From Bacteroidota bacterium (GTDB taxonomy: Bacteria > Bacteroidota > Bacteroidia > Cytophagales > Cyclobacteriaceae), in NCBI GenBank assembly GCA_016866235.1, contig VGMW01000004.1, forward strand, positions 157,651 to 221,650: DNA of 64,000 nt, read 5' to 3'. How positions within the stretch are numbered: position 1 is the stretch's first letter; every line of letters starts with the position of its first letter. Positions 36,331 through 46,587 of this stretch are shown here, in pieces. The notes under the pieces are model-generated. The model saw only the letters and a program-made list of their open reading frames with translations. It made no database searches and was not told the DNA's origin. A program made the position numbers and the translations under genes.

Positions 36331-37566
36331 TTAATGGCTGGTGCCAGCGCTGATCATCGCGCAGCGGAAACCAATGGTCGCTGTCGCTGAATCCTGATCC
36401 AAATAGCGTCTTGTTCCAGGGGACATCCAATAAGCAACATCTTTCCACGAACCACCTTTGTACACCCTTGAACGATCGGAGACCAGCGAAGTGAATCCGG
36501 TTGGATTGCTTCCTTCTGTATTGTAGTTTTTAATGTCATCAAGGAAACCATCGCGCCTCATTGGGTTCAGGTCATCCATATCCTGATAAGAAAGTGGACG
36601 GTAAAGATCCATCACCCACTCGCTGACGTTGCCGGCCATGTTGTACAAACCGTAGTCGTTAGGAGGATATTCATAAATGTAATTGGTGATCAGAGAACCA
36701 TCGTTCAACCGGCCTGCGATACCGGCATAATCACCACGCCCTCTTTTGTGGTTTGCCAAAAAGGTTCCCATTTGTTTTCCATAAGGATTACGCAATGCGT
36801 GACCATCCCATGGATAAAGTCGCTGATGGGTTTGAAGTTCTTCCAACCACTGCGTTCCGATCAGTGCTTGTGCAGCATATTCCCATTCTGCTTCTGTTGG
36901 CAGACGGTAATCAGGGATAACGAAGCCAGATTCCAATGGAATTCTTCCGCCGGCAGGGACACCTGCTTCTCCTTGACCAGACTCCTGAGCCAATTGCATG
37001 TTTACTGCGGTTGTGCGCCACTTGGCATACTCATTGGCCTGAACCCAGCTTACACCTACGACAGGAAAAAATCTAAATCCAGGATAGCGCAAGTAGTGTG
37101 CTACATATGGGTCATTGTAAGCAAGCTTTCCAACCCAAACAGTACTGTCTGGTCTCGCTGCTTCCAAAACGGCAGGGTTTTGTGAGGAATCTCTGCCCAA
37201 ATAATACATGTATTCCAACCAGTGAACGTTGGCAATTTCAGTTTCATCCATATAAAAGGATGCAACAGAAACCGTACGCTCTACATTGTCATGGTTGGAA
37301 AGAAGATCTTCTTCAAATGAACCGAGCACCGTGCGACCACCTTCAATAAAACGCATGTTGGGTGCTGCGGGCTGGCCTTCAAATTCGCTAACCTGAAAAC
37401 TGCCGGACTCTTCATCGTTGTAACGCAATCCGGTTGCCGAACTCAGCTGACCAGGATTTTCCGCTGTGGGGGCTCCGCCACCACCGAAAAGGTTACCAAA
37501 AAATGAGCACGAGGTTGCGACCAATAAAAGGGCCGAAAAAAATACCAATTGCTTCAAGGCCTTCAT
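36331..37566 (-). CDS. gldJ: Gliding motility lipoprotein GldJ
   Basis: A 411-residue outer-membrane lipoprotein (lipobox VATSC, cysteine about residue 20) with a formylglycine-generating-enzyme (SUMF1) domain. Segments diagnostic for GldJ are present: SATGLRYNDEESGSFQ, FYMDETEIANVHWLEYMYYL, ARPDSTVWVGKLAYND, YLRYPGFRFFPVVGVSWVQA and the C-terminal YKGGSWKDVAYWM with RRYLDQD. GldJ stabilises the type IX secretion/gliding machinery. As is common in Bacteroidota, mfd lies directly upstream on the same strand (182 bp gap). No other gld gene is in the window. Confidence 0.9.
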   Translation of the reverse strand: MKALKQLVFFSALLLVATSCSFFGNLFGGGGAPTAENPGQLSSATGLRYNDEESGSFQVSEFEGQPAAPNMRFIEGGRTVLGSFEEDLLSNHDNVERTVSVASFYMDETEIANVHWLEYMYYLGRDSSQNPAVLEAARPDSTVWVGKLAYNDPYVAHYLRYPGFRFFPVVGVSWVQANEYAKWRTTAVNMQLAQESGQGEAGVPAGGRIPLESGFVIPDYRLPTEAEWEYAAQALIGTQWLEELQTHQRLYPWDGHALRNPYGKQMGTFLANHKRGRGDYAGIAGRLNDGSLITNYIYEYPPNDYGLYNMAGNVSEWVMDLYRPLSYQDMDDLNPMRRDGFLDDIKNYNTEGSNPTGFTSLVSDRSRVYKGGSWKDVAYWMSPGTRRYLDQDSATATIGFRCAMISAGTSH

Positions 37567-37748
37567 TCAGGGTAAATTTTGAAAGTAACTGCTAAGATAA
37601 TGAGTAAAACCTGTGATTCCCAAAGTCTTGGCCCCGACCAAATGGTGCCAGGCTTCAGGTGGACTCCATAACGATGAGCACCATTGTTTTCTTGTATAGT
37701 CCATAATGGCTGTATTGAAATTCTTACAAGATCCTGTTAATCTGCTAA

Positions 37749-40700
37749 TTACGCCTGGATTGGGGCGCCTTTTAGATCGTTCATTATCTGAGATGCAGCC
37801 CTTACATCTCCTACGGCATCAATTACGACCATCGGTTGACCGGAAGTCTCTTTTAATCGGACCCTTTTGGAGTGGGCGCCGGCGTACCGAAAGACTCTAT
37901 TAAACGACTCGGACCTAAAATAGCTGTCATGTTGAATGAAGTATCCTTTAAGCTTTCCACCCTTCAGTACAATCTTCTGAAACCCTAACTCCTTTCCCTT
38001 TTGACGAATCCGGACCGTTTCAACTAGATCCTGAACCGCGGTCGGCACCGGTCCAAAACGATCGGCAAGCCCACCAAGAAACTCAACGAGTTGGTTTTCG
38101 TCTTTCAGATTGTCCAGCCTGGAATACAATTGCAATCGCTCGCTCACATTAGAAACATAGTCATCGGGAATAAGAATCTCAAGATCGGTTTCAATAAGAC
38201 AATCTTTGGCGAGTTCACGCGCTGCCGACATCAATTCATTTGAAAACAGTTCACTGAACTCCTCTTCCTTCAATTCCTGGACGGCATCGTCCAAAATTTT
38301 GTGGTATGCTTCGTAGCCCAGGTCTGTGATGAATCCGCTTTGCTCTGCTCCCAATAAGTTTCCGGCTCCTCGGATATCGAGGTCACGCATGGCCACTTTA
38401 AAGCCATCGCCAAGCTCAGAGAATTCTTCGAGTGCCGCAAGTCGTTTACGAGAATCAGAGGTAAGCAGTGCCGATGGCGGTGTTAATAAAATGCAATAGG
38501 CTTTTCGATTGGAGCGACCCACTCGTCCTCGCATCTGATGAAGATCACTCAAGCCAAACATGTGCGCCTGATTGATGATGATCGTGTTGGCATTCGGTAT
38601 GTCCAAACCAGATTCAATGATGTTCGTCGACACAAGCACATCGTAAGCGCCTTCAATGAATCGGACCATGGCTTTTTCCAACTTGTCACCTTCCATTTGT
38701 CCGTGTGCAATTCCTATTCTTGCATCGGGCACCATGCGGTAAATAAGGTTGGCTATTTCATCAATATCGCTGACGCGGTTATGGACAAAAAACACCTGAC
38801 CACTCCGTTTCATTTCACGCATGACAGCATCGCGTATTATGTTTTCATGGAAAGTGTGCAGTTCGGTGGTTACCGGCTGCCGGTTTGGCGGTGGTGTCGC
38901 GATGATGCTTAAATCTCGCGCGCCCATCAATGAAAAGTGTAACGTTCTTGGAATGGGTGTGGCGGTGAGCGTGAGCACATCAATGTTCACGCGAAGTTCC
39001 TTCAGTCGGTCTTTAACTTTCACACCAAACTTTTGTTCCTCGTCAATAATGAGAAGCCCTAATTGTTGAAAGACCACATCTTTGGCTACAATCCTGTGGG
39101 TGCCGATGAGGATGTTTACTTTTCCTTCGCTTAAATCTTTGAGAATGGCTTTGATCTCCTTGTCGGTTTTAAACCTTGAGAGGTATTCCACACGAACCGG
39201 AAAAGCTGAGAGTCGTTCCATGAACGTACGGTGGTGTTGCATGGCCAGGATGGTGGTGGGCACCAGGACTGCAACCTGCTTTCCGTCGTTTATGGCTTTG
39301 AAAGCAGCCCTGATCGCTACCTCAGTTTTGCCGAAACCAACATCACCACAAACGAGTCGATCCATGGGGTGTGGAGCCTCCATGTCTTTTTTAACATCCT
39401 CTGTCGCTTTCGCCTGATCGGGAGTGTCTTCATAAATAAAAGATGATTCCAATTCAGCCTGAAGGAAGCTATCGGCTGCATAGGCGTGACCGGTTGCTTG
39501 TTTGCGTTTTGCGTACAGCGTGATGAGCTCACGTGCAATGTCTTTTACCTTTTTCCGGACTTTGGCTTTTTTACCTTCCCATTCGCCCGTTCCCAATTTA
39601 CTAACCAGTGGAGGCGTGCCTTCGTTTCCGGTGTATCTGGAAATTTTTTGAAGCGCATGAACGCTTACATACAAAAGATCATCATCGCGATACACCAGTC
39701 GAATGGCTTCCTGTTGTCGGCCGTCGACCTCTCGTTTTTCCAATCCGGCAAACTTGGCAATACCAAAGTCGATGTGGGTTACAAAATCACCGGGCTGAAG
39801 CGACTGGAGTTCCCGTAAGGTCAGTGCTTTAGACTTACTGAATTTTTCTCTGGTGCGGTATCGGTGGAAGCGTTCAAAAATCTGGTGGTCGGTGTATACC
39901 AACACAGCTGTTTCCTGATCAGCAAAGCCTTCGCGTAAACTAATTTCAAGCGGTTGAAATCGAAGCTCAGGATGGATCTCCGAAAAAATTTCGGCAAGAC
40001 GCTCCTGCTGTCTCGGCCATTCAGCAGCAATCAGATTTTTAAATCCATTTTGCTGGTGACCAAGCAAGTCCGCGGCAAGTCGTTCGAAATCTTTTTTGAA
40101 TGGGGGTTGAGGTGCTGAATTGAATTCAATGTCCAGACATTCACGGGAGGTGGAAACTCGGCGTTTTCCGAATTCAATTACCTGAACTTCTGAAATGCTT
40201 TTTTTGAATTCACGGCCTGACTCAAAAAGTTGTTCCGGCTTCAGTGCCACTGACGACGTTCCTGAAACCTTGACAATTCGATCAAACTCACCTGACGCTT
40301 TTTCAAAACAGGTTTCCATCACATCTGCTGTCATGGCCACGTCTTTTATCCACAGACAGGTGTGTGGTGGTAAAAAACTAATCAAAGATTCACGTTGTTC
40401 CTGAAATAGTCTGGTCTGAACATCCGGGATCAACCGAACCTGTTCCATGGTTTGAACGGAGAGTTGAGTGCCCGGATCAAAGCTCCTTATGCTGTCAACC
40501 TCTTTTCCAAACAATTCAATTCGTACAGGTAGCTCGTGAGCAAATGAAAATACATCGATGATACCGCCCCTGATGGCAAACTGACCGGCCTCGCTGACCA
40601 TGTCGGTTTTTTCGAAATCATAGCTCTGAAGAAATTCAGTAAGAAACTCGCGGTCAAGGGTATCTCTAAGCTTAACGGCAAAGGTGTTTTTGACCATCCC

Positions 40701-41111
40701 TGCCCGGGTAATTACCTTTTCAGACAATGCTTCCGGATAGGTTACCATGAGCTGCGACTGTGGATGGGCCTGGAGTTTATCAAGCACCTCTGCCCGCATG
40801 AGGACGTTGGCATTTTCTACTTCATCAAATTCATACGGTTTACGGTAAGAAAGTGGAAAAGTGAGCACCTGCCGTGCGGGCAGCAAATTCTGCAAATCAT
40901 ATGCAAGGTATGCGGCCTCTTCCCGGTCCTGACAAATCACGAGGTGGCTGTGATGAATGGATTGGGAGGAGGTGGCAATCACCACCGCATCCAGACTTCC
41001 AGAAATTCCTTTTAGCCGGATGGTGGACGGACGGCGCGTACGAATCCCCTCGACAAGCAGTTTGATCCCGCTTCCCTCTTTAAATAAATCAAGAAATGCC
41101 TCCGCCTTCAA
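37749..41111 (-). CDS. mfd: Transcription-repair coupling factor
   Basis: A 1120-residue SF2 translocase that removes stalled RNA polymerase and recruits UvrA. The N-terminal UvrB-like domain is followed by the RNA polymerase-interaction (CarD-like) domain (LQPGDFVTHIDFGIAKFAGL), the Walker A motif GDVGFGKTEVA at around residue 590, the DEEQ box (LLIIDEEQKFGV), TATPIPRT, and the C-terminal TRCF domain. The length is normal. The only suitable start is TTG at 41111, as the next in-frame ATG lies well inside the domain. gldJ follows on the same strand. Confidence 0.96.
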   Translation of the reverse strand: MKAEAFLDLFKEGSGIKLLVEGIRTRRPSTIRLKGISGSLDAVVIATSSQSIHHSHLVICQDREEAAYLAYDLQNLLPARQVLTFPLSYRKPYEFDEVENANVLMRAEVLDKLQAHPQSQLMVTYPEALSEKVITRAGMVKNTFAVKLRDTLDREFLTEFLQSYDFEKTDMVSEAGQFAIRGGIIDVFSFAHELPVRIELFGKEVDSIRSFDPGTQLSVQTMEQVRLIPDVQTRLFQEQRESLISFLPPHTCLWIKDVAMTADVMETCFEKASGEFDRIVKVSGTSSVALKPEQLFESGREFKKSISEVQVIEFGKRRVSTSRECLDIEFNSAPQPPFKKDFERLAADLLGHQQNGFKNLIAAEWPRQQERLAEIFSEIHPELRFQPLEISLREGFADQETAVLVYTDHQIFERFHRYRTREKFSKSKALTLRELQSLQPGDFVTHIDFGIAKFAGLEKREVDGRQQEAIRLVYRDDDLLYVSVHALQKISRYTGNEGTPPLVSKLGTGEWEGKKAKVRKKVKDIARELITLYAKRKQATGHAYAADSFLQAELESSFIYEDTPDQAKATEDVKKDMEAPHPMDRLVCGDVGFGKTEVAIRAAFKAINDGKQVAVLVPTTILAMQHHRTFMERLSAFPVRVEYLSRFKTDKEIKAILKDLSEGKVNILIGTHRIVAKDVVFQQLGLLIIDEEQKFGVKVKDRLKELRVNIDVLTLTATPIPRTLHFSLMGARDLSIIATPPPNRQPVTTELHTFHENIIRDAVMREMKRSGQVFFVHNRVSDIDEIANLIYRMVPDARIGIAHGQMEGDKLEKAMVRFIEGAYDVLVSTNIIESGLDIPNANTIIINQAHMFGLSDLHQMRGRVGRSNRKAYCILLTPPSALLTSDSRKRLAALEEFSELGDGFKVAMRDLDIRGAGNLLGAEQSGFITDLGYEAYHKILDDAVQELKEEEFSELFSNELMSAARELAKDCLIETDLEILIPDDYVSNVSERLQLYSRLDNLKDENQLVEFLGGLADRFGPVPTAVQDLVETVRIRQKGKELGFQKIVLKGGKLKGYFIQHDSYFRSESFNRVFRYAGAHSKRVRLKETSGQPMVVIDAVGDVRAASQIMNDLKGAPIQA

Positions 41112-41201
41112 GCCTCTACACGAAAGGGTGCAAAGGTATAAGAGGAGAGGACTCAGGAAAAATTGAAATCCGGATTTGAAGCCATTATTTTACCGGCTCA
41201 T

Positions 41202-41390
41202 ATGCATTGGCGTGAACCAACTCTACTCGTTGCTGTGATACCCACACTTTTGGTCGTCGTTGGATTATTCCATCCGCTATCGGTGCTTTGGTGGCATCAC
41301 ACCCAAAGTCGATACCTGGTTCTGCGTTGGTATGGCCCCTGGGCGATCGTAGGCTTAATGATCTATTTTTTGAATTGGCTACTTTCCTGA
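41202..41390 (+). CDS. Small two-helix membrane protein
   Basis: A 62-residue protein starting at ATG 41202 (MHWREPTLLVAVIP), with two hydrophobic segments (LLVAVIPTLLVVVGLF and GPWAIVGLMIYFLNWLLS) separated by a histidine- and arginine-rich loop (WWHHTQSRYLVLRW). A longer TTG-initiated form from 41163 is possible. I do not recognise the family. It is divergent from mfd, and its stop directly abuts the end of the methyltransferase gene. Confidence 0.55.
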   Translation: MHWREPTLLVAVIPTLLVVVGLFHPLSVLWWHHTQSRYLVLRWYGPWAIVGLMIYFLNWLLS

Positions 41391-42569
41391 CTACAAACGA
41401 TCGGCCAGCAAAAGGTATTTTTCAGATCTACCCGTGAAAGCGATCAGAAAGGTCTTATCACTCTCTTTCAAGGAATACTTCTTTCGAATTTGATCGGCAG
41501 AGAGCGGGTGGTTTCTGCTGATTACGGCTGCAGCCATTCCTTCGTCGGACTTGGTGAAGGGACGATTCACTTTAAAAATTTTTCCAGGGAAATTAAAAGG
41601 GGCAGTGGTTGAAGTGAATAGCCTCGTGCTGTTTCCTACGGGCATTAAACCAAATTTTCGGCAAAGAGAATTAAATCCACCTGATTTCATCACCGATGCG
41701 TTGGGCTCCATCAGATATTGATCGGGCAACACAGCAACCTCGATCCTATTAAGCTCTTCAGCAGGAAAGAAATTGAACAATTCACGGGTGCCATTGTTGC
41801 GGATATTAATGCATCGGATTTCGGGCTCATCCATTTTTTTAGTGCTATCGATGTGGTACAGCACTTCTTTACATTCATTGTCAACCGAAACGATATGCAC
41901 CCCTGTAATGCCTGGAAGCGATTTCAGGCAAGCTGAAATATCCAACATCGGCGAAGTTTTAATCAGGAGCTGCGGCGCAACCTCAAGAAGCCTTCTATGA
42001 AGGGCCACCACATTTGGAAAGGAATCTTCCAATAAAAATTTTCTCTGACCTTCATCCCTGCGGGAAGGATCAACAAAAATCCAATCGGCATGCAAATTTT
42101 TATTCAAAAGAAAATCCTCGGCGGTCTGCAGGTGTAAAGAGAATTTAGTGGGTGCGGTTCGGATGAAGTTGGCCTGTGTAAGGTCGTGGAGATACGGATC
42201 GGGCTCTACCAGTGAAACCTGTCTGAATATTTCAGAAAAGCTAAGTGCATCAACACCAAAACCTGCAGTAAGATCTATGATGTGGTTGCGCGGGGACGGA
42301 TGGTCAAGAATCAATTCCAGCTTGATGCGGGCGGTGGTTTCAGAAGAAGCCTGCTCAAGGTGAACCGACGGTGGAAATACAAAAAATGGATCGGCACAGA
42401 TTTTCGGGAATTTCCTTTTAAAACGCTGTCGGGCTGTAAGCTGATCGGCCACAAACGCGGCGGTATATCCCTCAACCTCCTTTCCGGCAAGCCTCACTTT
42501 GATCGGATCATCTCCGGCATGGTGTTCAAGCCATTTTGATAAATCGGGACTTATTGAAAAGGAGGGCAT
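41391..42569 (-). CDS. Class I SAM-dependent methyltransferase with THUMP-like domain
   Basis: A 392-residue protein. The central SAM-binding core has motif I IIDLTAGFGVDALSFSEIF, then LVEPDPYLHDL, and the catalytic-region IFVDPSRRD. The N-terminal 90 residues and the C-terminal 100 residues match the ferredoxin-like and THUMP-like domains described for the Porphyromonas PG_1098 group. The domain set suggests an RNA substrate, but no target is known. It is convergent with the small membrane protein gene and divergent from the M20 peptidase gene. Confidence 0.85.
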   Translation of the reverse strand: MPSFSISPDLSKWLEHHAGDDPIKVRLAGKEVEGYTAAFVADQLTARQRFKRKFPKICADPFFVFPPSVHLEQASSETTARIKLELILDHPSPRNHIIDLTAGFGVDALSFSEIFRQVSLVEPDPYLHDLTQANFIRTAPTKFSLHLQTAEDFLLNKNLHADWIFVDPSRRDEGQRKFLLEDSFPNVVALHRRLLEVAPQLLIKTSPMLDISACLKSLPGITGVHIVSVDNECKEVLYHIDSTKKMDEPEIRCINIRNNGTRELFNFFPAEELNRIEVAVLPDQYLMEPNASVMKSGGFNSLCRKFGLMPVGNSTRLFTSTTAPFNFPGKIFKVNRPFTKSDEGMAAAVISRNHPLSADQIRKKYSLKESDKTFLIAFTGRSEKYLLLADRL

Positions 42570-42702
42570 ACGCTGCTGAACAGTCAGGCCTCAAAATAAC
42601 GACAATTCAAATGTTCACCCTTTAAACCCGGAAACTCTTTCACATAACTTCTACCAACACATCCTTCAATATTTTTTAGTTTAGCAAAATTCTAAGCCCA
42701 CG

Positions 42703-43980
42703 ATGATGATCAGAATAATACTTCCCGCTCTGGTAATGTTTTCTCTGTTGGTAAACGGACAAAATCTTTCAAAAAAAGAAAAAGAAATTGTTCGCAAGGT
42801 TGAAGCCAACCATCAGGCATCCATAGATCTGCTCAAAAAATCCGTGAACATCAATTCAGGAACGTTTAACATAAAAGGCGTTCGGGCGAATGGTGATCTG
42901 CTTGATCCTGAGTTCAAAAAAATAGGCTTTGAAACTCGTTGGATTGATATGCCAACAGAGATGAAAAGAGCTGGCCACCTCTTCGCTGAACGAAAAGGCA
43001 AAAAGGGTAAACGCCTGCTGTTGATCGGACATCTTGATACGGTATTTGAACCAGACAGTCCATTTCAATCGTGGACCTTCGCCGATTCGGTTGCGTACGG
43101 ACCCGGCGCCAATGATATGAAGGGTGGGAACATTATTATGTTGTTCGCGCTTAAGGCGCTTTATGAATCAGGTGTACTGGACGACGCTCAGATCATTGTT
43201 GCGCTACATGGTGATGAAGAAAATGGCGGTGATCCTGAATCGATCAGCAGAAAAGATATTGTAGAGGCAGCGAAGCGAAGTGATTTTGCTTTGGCGTTTG
43301 AAGGATCGACGGGCTTTGGATATGGAACAGTGGCAAGGCGCGGATCCAGTGGTTGGACGCTTAAGACCACTGGAAGAAGGGCTCATTCTTCTGGTGTTTT
43401 TAATGCCGGAGTTGGAAGCGGCGCTATTTACGAAGCAGCGCGTATTTTAAATGAATTCCACAACGCGCTTCAGGAACAATACCTCACCTACAACCCTGGA
43501 ATGATTGTTGGCGGCTCAACAGCAGAGGTTGGACCGGGCGAAGGTTCGGCAACCGGCAAGAGCAACATCGTAGCTGAAACTGCAGTAGTGAAAGGTGATC
43601 TCCGATTTATTTCAGAAGAACAAAAAAACAGAACACGGGAAAAGATGCGTGAAATTGTTTCCAGACACCTGCCACAAACCAGCGCTGAAATCATTTTTGA
43701 AGATGGCATTCCTTCCATGCCTCCAACGCCTGGCAACTATGCGTTGCTTGAGCAGCTCAGTAAAACAAGTGTAGACATGGGGCTTGGTGAGGTAAAACCA
43801 TGGGATCCGGGAAAACGCGGCGCGGGTGACATTGCTTACGTGGCGCCCTACATCAGCGGACTCGATGGAATGGGTTCTATGGGAGAAGGTGCGCACAGTC
43901 TTCAGGAAGCCATTGATCTGCGCACTTTTAAAGACCTTACTGCCCGGACGGCTGTATTCATTTACCGGCTTACGCGCTAA
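42703..43980 (+). CDS. Exported M20-family metallopeptidase (glutamate carboxypeptidase type)
   Basis: A 425-residue zinc peptidase with a signal peptide (IRIILPALVMFSLLVNGQ), so it acts in the periplasm or outside. Metal ligands and catalytic residues are complete: GHLDTVFE (H110, D112), GANDMKGG (D137), HGDEENGG (E172, E173), and the final histidine in GEGAHSLQEAIDLR. The dimerisation domain lies in the middle. The pattern resembles glutamate carboxypeptidase (CPG2-like) enzymes. The 133 bp upstream region is AT-rich without a full promoter match. It converges on the LuxR gene with a 4 bp overlap. Confidence 0.9.
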   Translation: MMIRIILPALVMFSLLVNGQNLSKKEKEIVRKVEANHQASIDLLKKSVNINSGTFNIKGVRANGDLLDPEFKKIGFETRWIDMPTEMKRAGHLFAERKGKKGKRLLLIGHLDTVFEPDSPFQSWTFADSVAYGPGANDMKGGNIIMLFALKALYESGVLDDAQIIVALHGDEENGGDPESISRKDIVEAAKRSDFALAFEGSTGFGYGTVARRGSSGWTLKTTGRRAHSSGVFNAGVGSGAIYEAARILNEFHNALQEQYLTYNPGMIVGGSTAEVGPGEGSATGKSNIVAETAVVKGDLRFISEEQKNRTREKMREIVSRHLPQTSAEIIFEDGIPSMPPTPGNYALLEQLSKTSVDMGLGEVKPWDPGKRGAGDIAYVAPYISGLDGMGSMGEGAHSLQEAIDLRTFKDLTARTAVFIYRLTR

Positions 43981-44645
43981 GCAGCATCCAAATCGATCAA
44001 CTTGTTACGGATGGCAAACAAGACCAGGCCGACTCGGCTTCGCACGTTGAGTTTGTGAAAAAGATCGTCGCGGTAACCATCGATGGTTCTGGCAGAAACG
44101 TTCATCCGGTCGGCAACCTCTTTATACGTCAACTCAGAGGAAGCCAGCTTCAAAAACTCTACATGGCGATCGTGAAGTCCTCCCTGGGTAAATCCAATTT
44201 GTCTGGAATCGGATAAAACATTGCGCATCATTGCGGTGCTCACCATTTCTGTATAATGGAAATGATTGCGCATGACCTGAAGGATGGCCACTTTGAGTTC
44301 ATCCGGTGTTGAATCTTTTTTTAAATATGCTGAAGCGCCTGCGCGCAACATTTTTATAATCTTTTGTTCTTCCTGGTGCATGGTCAGGGCAATAACTTTT
44401 ACCAACGGAAATGCACCCTTGATTTTTTTAGCAGTTTCAATTCCATCGAGCAATGGCATTTGCACATCCAGCAATACCACATCGGGAACAACACCAAGGC
44501 TAAATTTTTCAAGCAACTCGATGCCATTGGAGGCTTGGCCTATTACTTCAAGCTCTTCAAAAGCTGACACCAGTCCACACAGCGCTTCTCTCAACAGGAA
44601 GTGATCATCGGCGATAAATACTTTAATGGTGGGTGTATTTTTCAT
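43977..44645 (-). CDS. NarL/LuxR-type response regulator
   Basis: A 222-residue two-component regulator. The receiver domain has D13/D14 (IADDHF), phospho-acceptor D60 (LLDVQMP) and a lysine in AYLKKDSTPDE. The C-terminal LuxR helix-turn-helix is LTYKEVADRMNVSARTIDGY followed by HKLNVRSRVG. The kinase is not adjacent, so it is an orphan within this window. The genes under its control are unknown. Confidence 0.92.
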   Translation of the reverse strand: MKNTPTIKVFIADDHFLLREALCGLVSAFEELEVIGQASNGIELLEKFSLGVVPDVVLLDVQMPLLDGIETAKKIKGAFPLVKVIALTMHQEEQKIIKMLRAGASAYLKKDSTPDELKVAILQVMRNHFHYTEMVSTAMMRNVLSDSRQIGFTQGGLHDRHVEFLKLASSELTYKEVADRMNVSARTIDGYRDDLFHKLNVRSRVGLVLFAIRNKLIDLDAA

Positions 44646-44743
44646 GGGCTCCGCGGGTTTTTTGACAAAACTAAAGCAGTAAAAACCCCCTGCTCATCCT
44701 CCACAGGGATACTTCAGCTTTCAAAAAATTAATGAATCCTTCT

Positions 44744-45988
44744 TTAACGAATGAGTCGAATCTTTCGCAAGTGCTCGGCTTTAAAAGCCGTTGCGCCGGT
44801 GACCACCATGGTCATGATTCCACCGAAAACCACAGAAGGAACTACGCCCATCCAGCGTGCTGCAACACCGGACTCAAACGCCCCGATTTCATTTGAAGAG
44901 CCTATGAACATACTGTTGATGGCTGCCACCCGGCCTTTCATATTCTCCGGAGTTTGGGTATGTACAATGATGCCGCGGATAATTACGCTCACACAATCGA
45001 ATACTCCACTAATCACCAGCAAGGCAAGCGAAAGCAAAAAGTTTTCAGAGAGTGCAAATCCAACCATGCTCAGGCCAAATCCGGCCACACACCACAACAA
45101 TACACGACCTGGATATTTTTGAATTGGATAATAGGAAAGAATTAATGCCATGACCAGTGCGCCGGCTGCGGGCGCTGCACGCAGCAAACCAAATCCATGT
45201 GGACCCACATCCAGGATTTCCTTTGCAAATACCGGCAAGAGCGCCACGGCGCCACCAAACAATACAGCAAATAAGTCTAACGTTATCGCTGAAAGAATTA
45301 ATTGGTGGCTGAAAACAAATTTTAATCCAGCGCTGATTTTTTCCCAAACGCTTTGCTCGTCTGTGGCTGAGGGCACTGGCTTACGATCGACCAGCGCATA
45401 AAAGAAAAGACCTGCGCCAAAAATCATCATCACCGAAAAATAAGTAAGACGGAGTCCGATGAAATCGATCAGTAAACCCCCGATGGCCGGACCGGCAACC
45501 GAGGCGCCCTCCCAGATGGTGCTGTTCCAGGTAATGGCATTGGTGTACAACGCTCTGGGAATAAGCTGGGGGAGCAATGAAAAATTGGCCGGTGAAAGAA
45601 ATCCTCTGGCAATACCCGTCACGAACATAACGGCGTATATGGGTATTGCACCATATACCTCAAGAAGAGAAGAAAGATTTGAGGTAAAAGCAAAAAGGGC
45701 AACCGAGCAGATCAATAAAGTAGATGCACAGAGAAGAATTATTTTTTTTCTTTCCATGACATCGGCAAGATGGCCGGCGTAGAGAGCGACACTGATCGCC
45801 GGTATTGCTTCCGAAAGTCCAATCAGTCCAAGAGAAAGTGGATCGCGGGTAATTTCATAGATCTGCCAACCAACCGCTACGGCCTGTACCTGAATGGCAA
45901 TTGTCATAAACAGTCGTGCCGTTACAAAATTTCTAAAGTCACGGATGTACATCGATGCCAGCGGCGGCACTTTACTTTTTTGTGACAT
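44744..45988 (-). CDS. MFS exporter (EntS/enterobactin-exporter-like)
   Basis: A 414-residue inner-membrane carrier with about 12 helices. The N-terminal FRNFVTARLFMTIAIQVQAV and ARGFLSPANFSLLPQLIPRA segments, and SVIIRGIIVHTQTPENMKGR in the second half, are typical of the MFS group that includes EntS and macrolide exporters. The substrate is unknown. Translation begins 5 bp after the end of the NadR-like kinase gene, so the two probably share a transcript. Confidence 0.85.
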   Translation of the reverse strand: MSQKSKVPPLASMYIRDFRNFVTARLFMTIAIQVQAVAVGWQIYEITRDPLSLGLIGLSEAIPAISVALYAGHLADVMERKKIILLCASTLLICSVALFAFTSNLSSLLEVYGAIPIYAVMFVTGIARGFLSPANFSLLPQLIPRALYTNAITWNSTIWEGASVAGPAIGGLLIDFIGLRLTYFSVMMIFGAGLFFYALVDRKPVPSATDEQSVWEKISAGLKFVFSHQLILSAITLDLFAVLFGGAVALLPVFAKEILDVGPHGFGLLRAAPAAGALVMALILSYYPIQKYPGRVLLWCVAGFGLSMVGFALSENFLLSLALLVISGVFDCVSVIIRGIIVHTQTPENMKGRVAAINSMFIGSSNEIGAFESGVAARWMGVVPSVVFGGIMTMVVTGATAFKAEHLRKIRLIR

Positions 45989-45993
45989 GGCGA

Positions 45994-46518
45994 TCAGTTT
46001 ATCAATTGTTCAACAGCTTTTACTGCGAGCTCAATTCGTTGAGCTGTTGTTCCAGAAATGTGGGTAAATCCAACACCTGTCGAAGTAATCAATGATTGAT
46101 ACAATGCACTGAAATGCTGACGAAGGGTAGGGTGCTCGCGCTGGGGATCGTCCTCCCATGGAATATCGGTGGCGGTTAATAGATAATGATCATAGGTCTT
46201 AGCAGCATGCAAGGCCATGATGGCTGCATCGCAGTATCCATATTTATGTTCGCTCCAAACTTTGATCACCAGCAGATTGGTATCGCACACCAGCATCCGG
46301 CTGGCTTTCGACTCCATCGTTTCCTCTGCTTGAATTTGACCTTGGGCAATGGTCAGCAAATCGTCTTGATGATACGGTCTGCCAAGGCTATCAAGGTATT
46401 GGCGGGCGTACTCCGGAACCCATGGTTCACTGAAATGTGCCGACAATGCTTTGGAGAGCGTGGTTTTGCCAGTACACTCAGGCCCGATAACACATACTCG
46501 AAAGACTTTCCGCTCCAT
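45994..46518 (-). CDS. NadR-like ATPase / ribosylnicotinamide kinase domain protein
   Basis: A 174-residue P-loop protein. Walker A is GPECTGKTTLSKAL at the N-terminus, then WVPEYARQYLDSLG, the family's E/R pair, and a lid segment (DDPQREHPTLRQHF). This matches the kinase domain of NadR, which phosphorylates nicotinamide riboside. The adenylyltransferase half of full-length NadR is absent, so it would supply NMN only. Bacteroidota often have this domain alone. The assignment is from motif pattern. Confidence 0.82.
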   Translation of the reverse strand: MERKVFRVCVIGPECTGKTTLSKALSAHFSEPWVPEYARQYLDSLGRPYHQDDLLTIAQGQIQAEETMESKASRMLVCDTNLLVIKVWSEHKYGYCDAAIMALHAAKTYDHYLLTATDIPWEDDPQREHPTLRQHFSALYQSLITSTGVGFTHISGTTAQRIELAVKAVEQLIN

Positions 46519-46587
46519 TGCTGCTGTACTCGGTAATTGAGCCCGAATACCATTTGTAAAGTTGATGAATTTTTGGGCGCGAAAAGA

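Noticed and set aside
37567..37748. RNA gene or hidden coding sequence in the gldJ-mfd gap
   Set aside because: No tRNA-like fold, stable hairpin or plausible reading frame was seen. It probably only holds the gldJ promoter, without a clean consensus.
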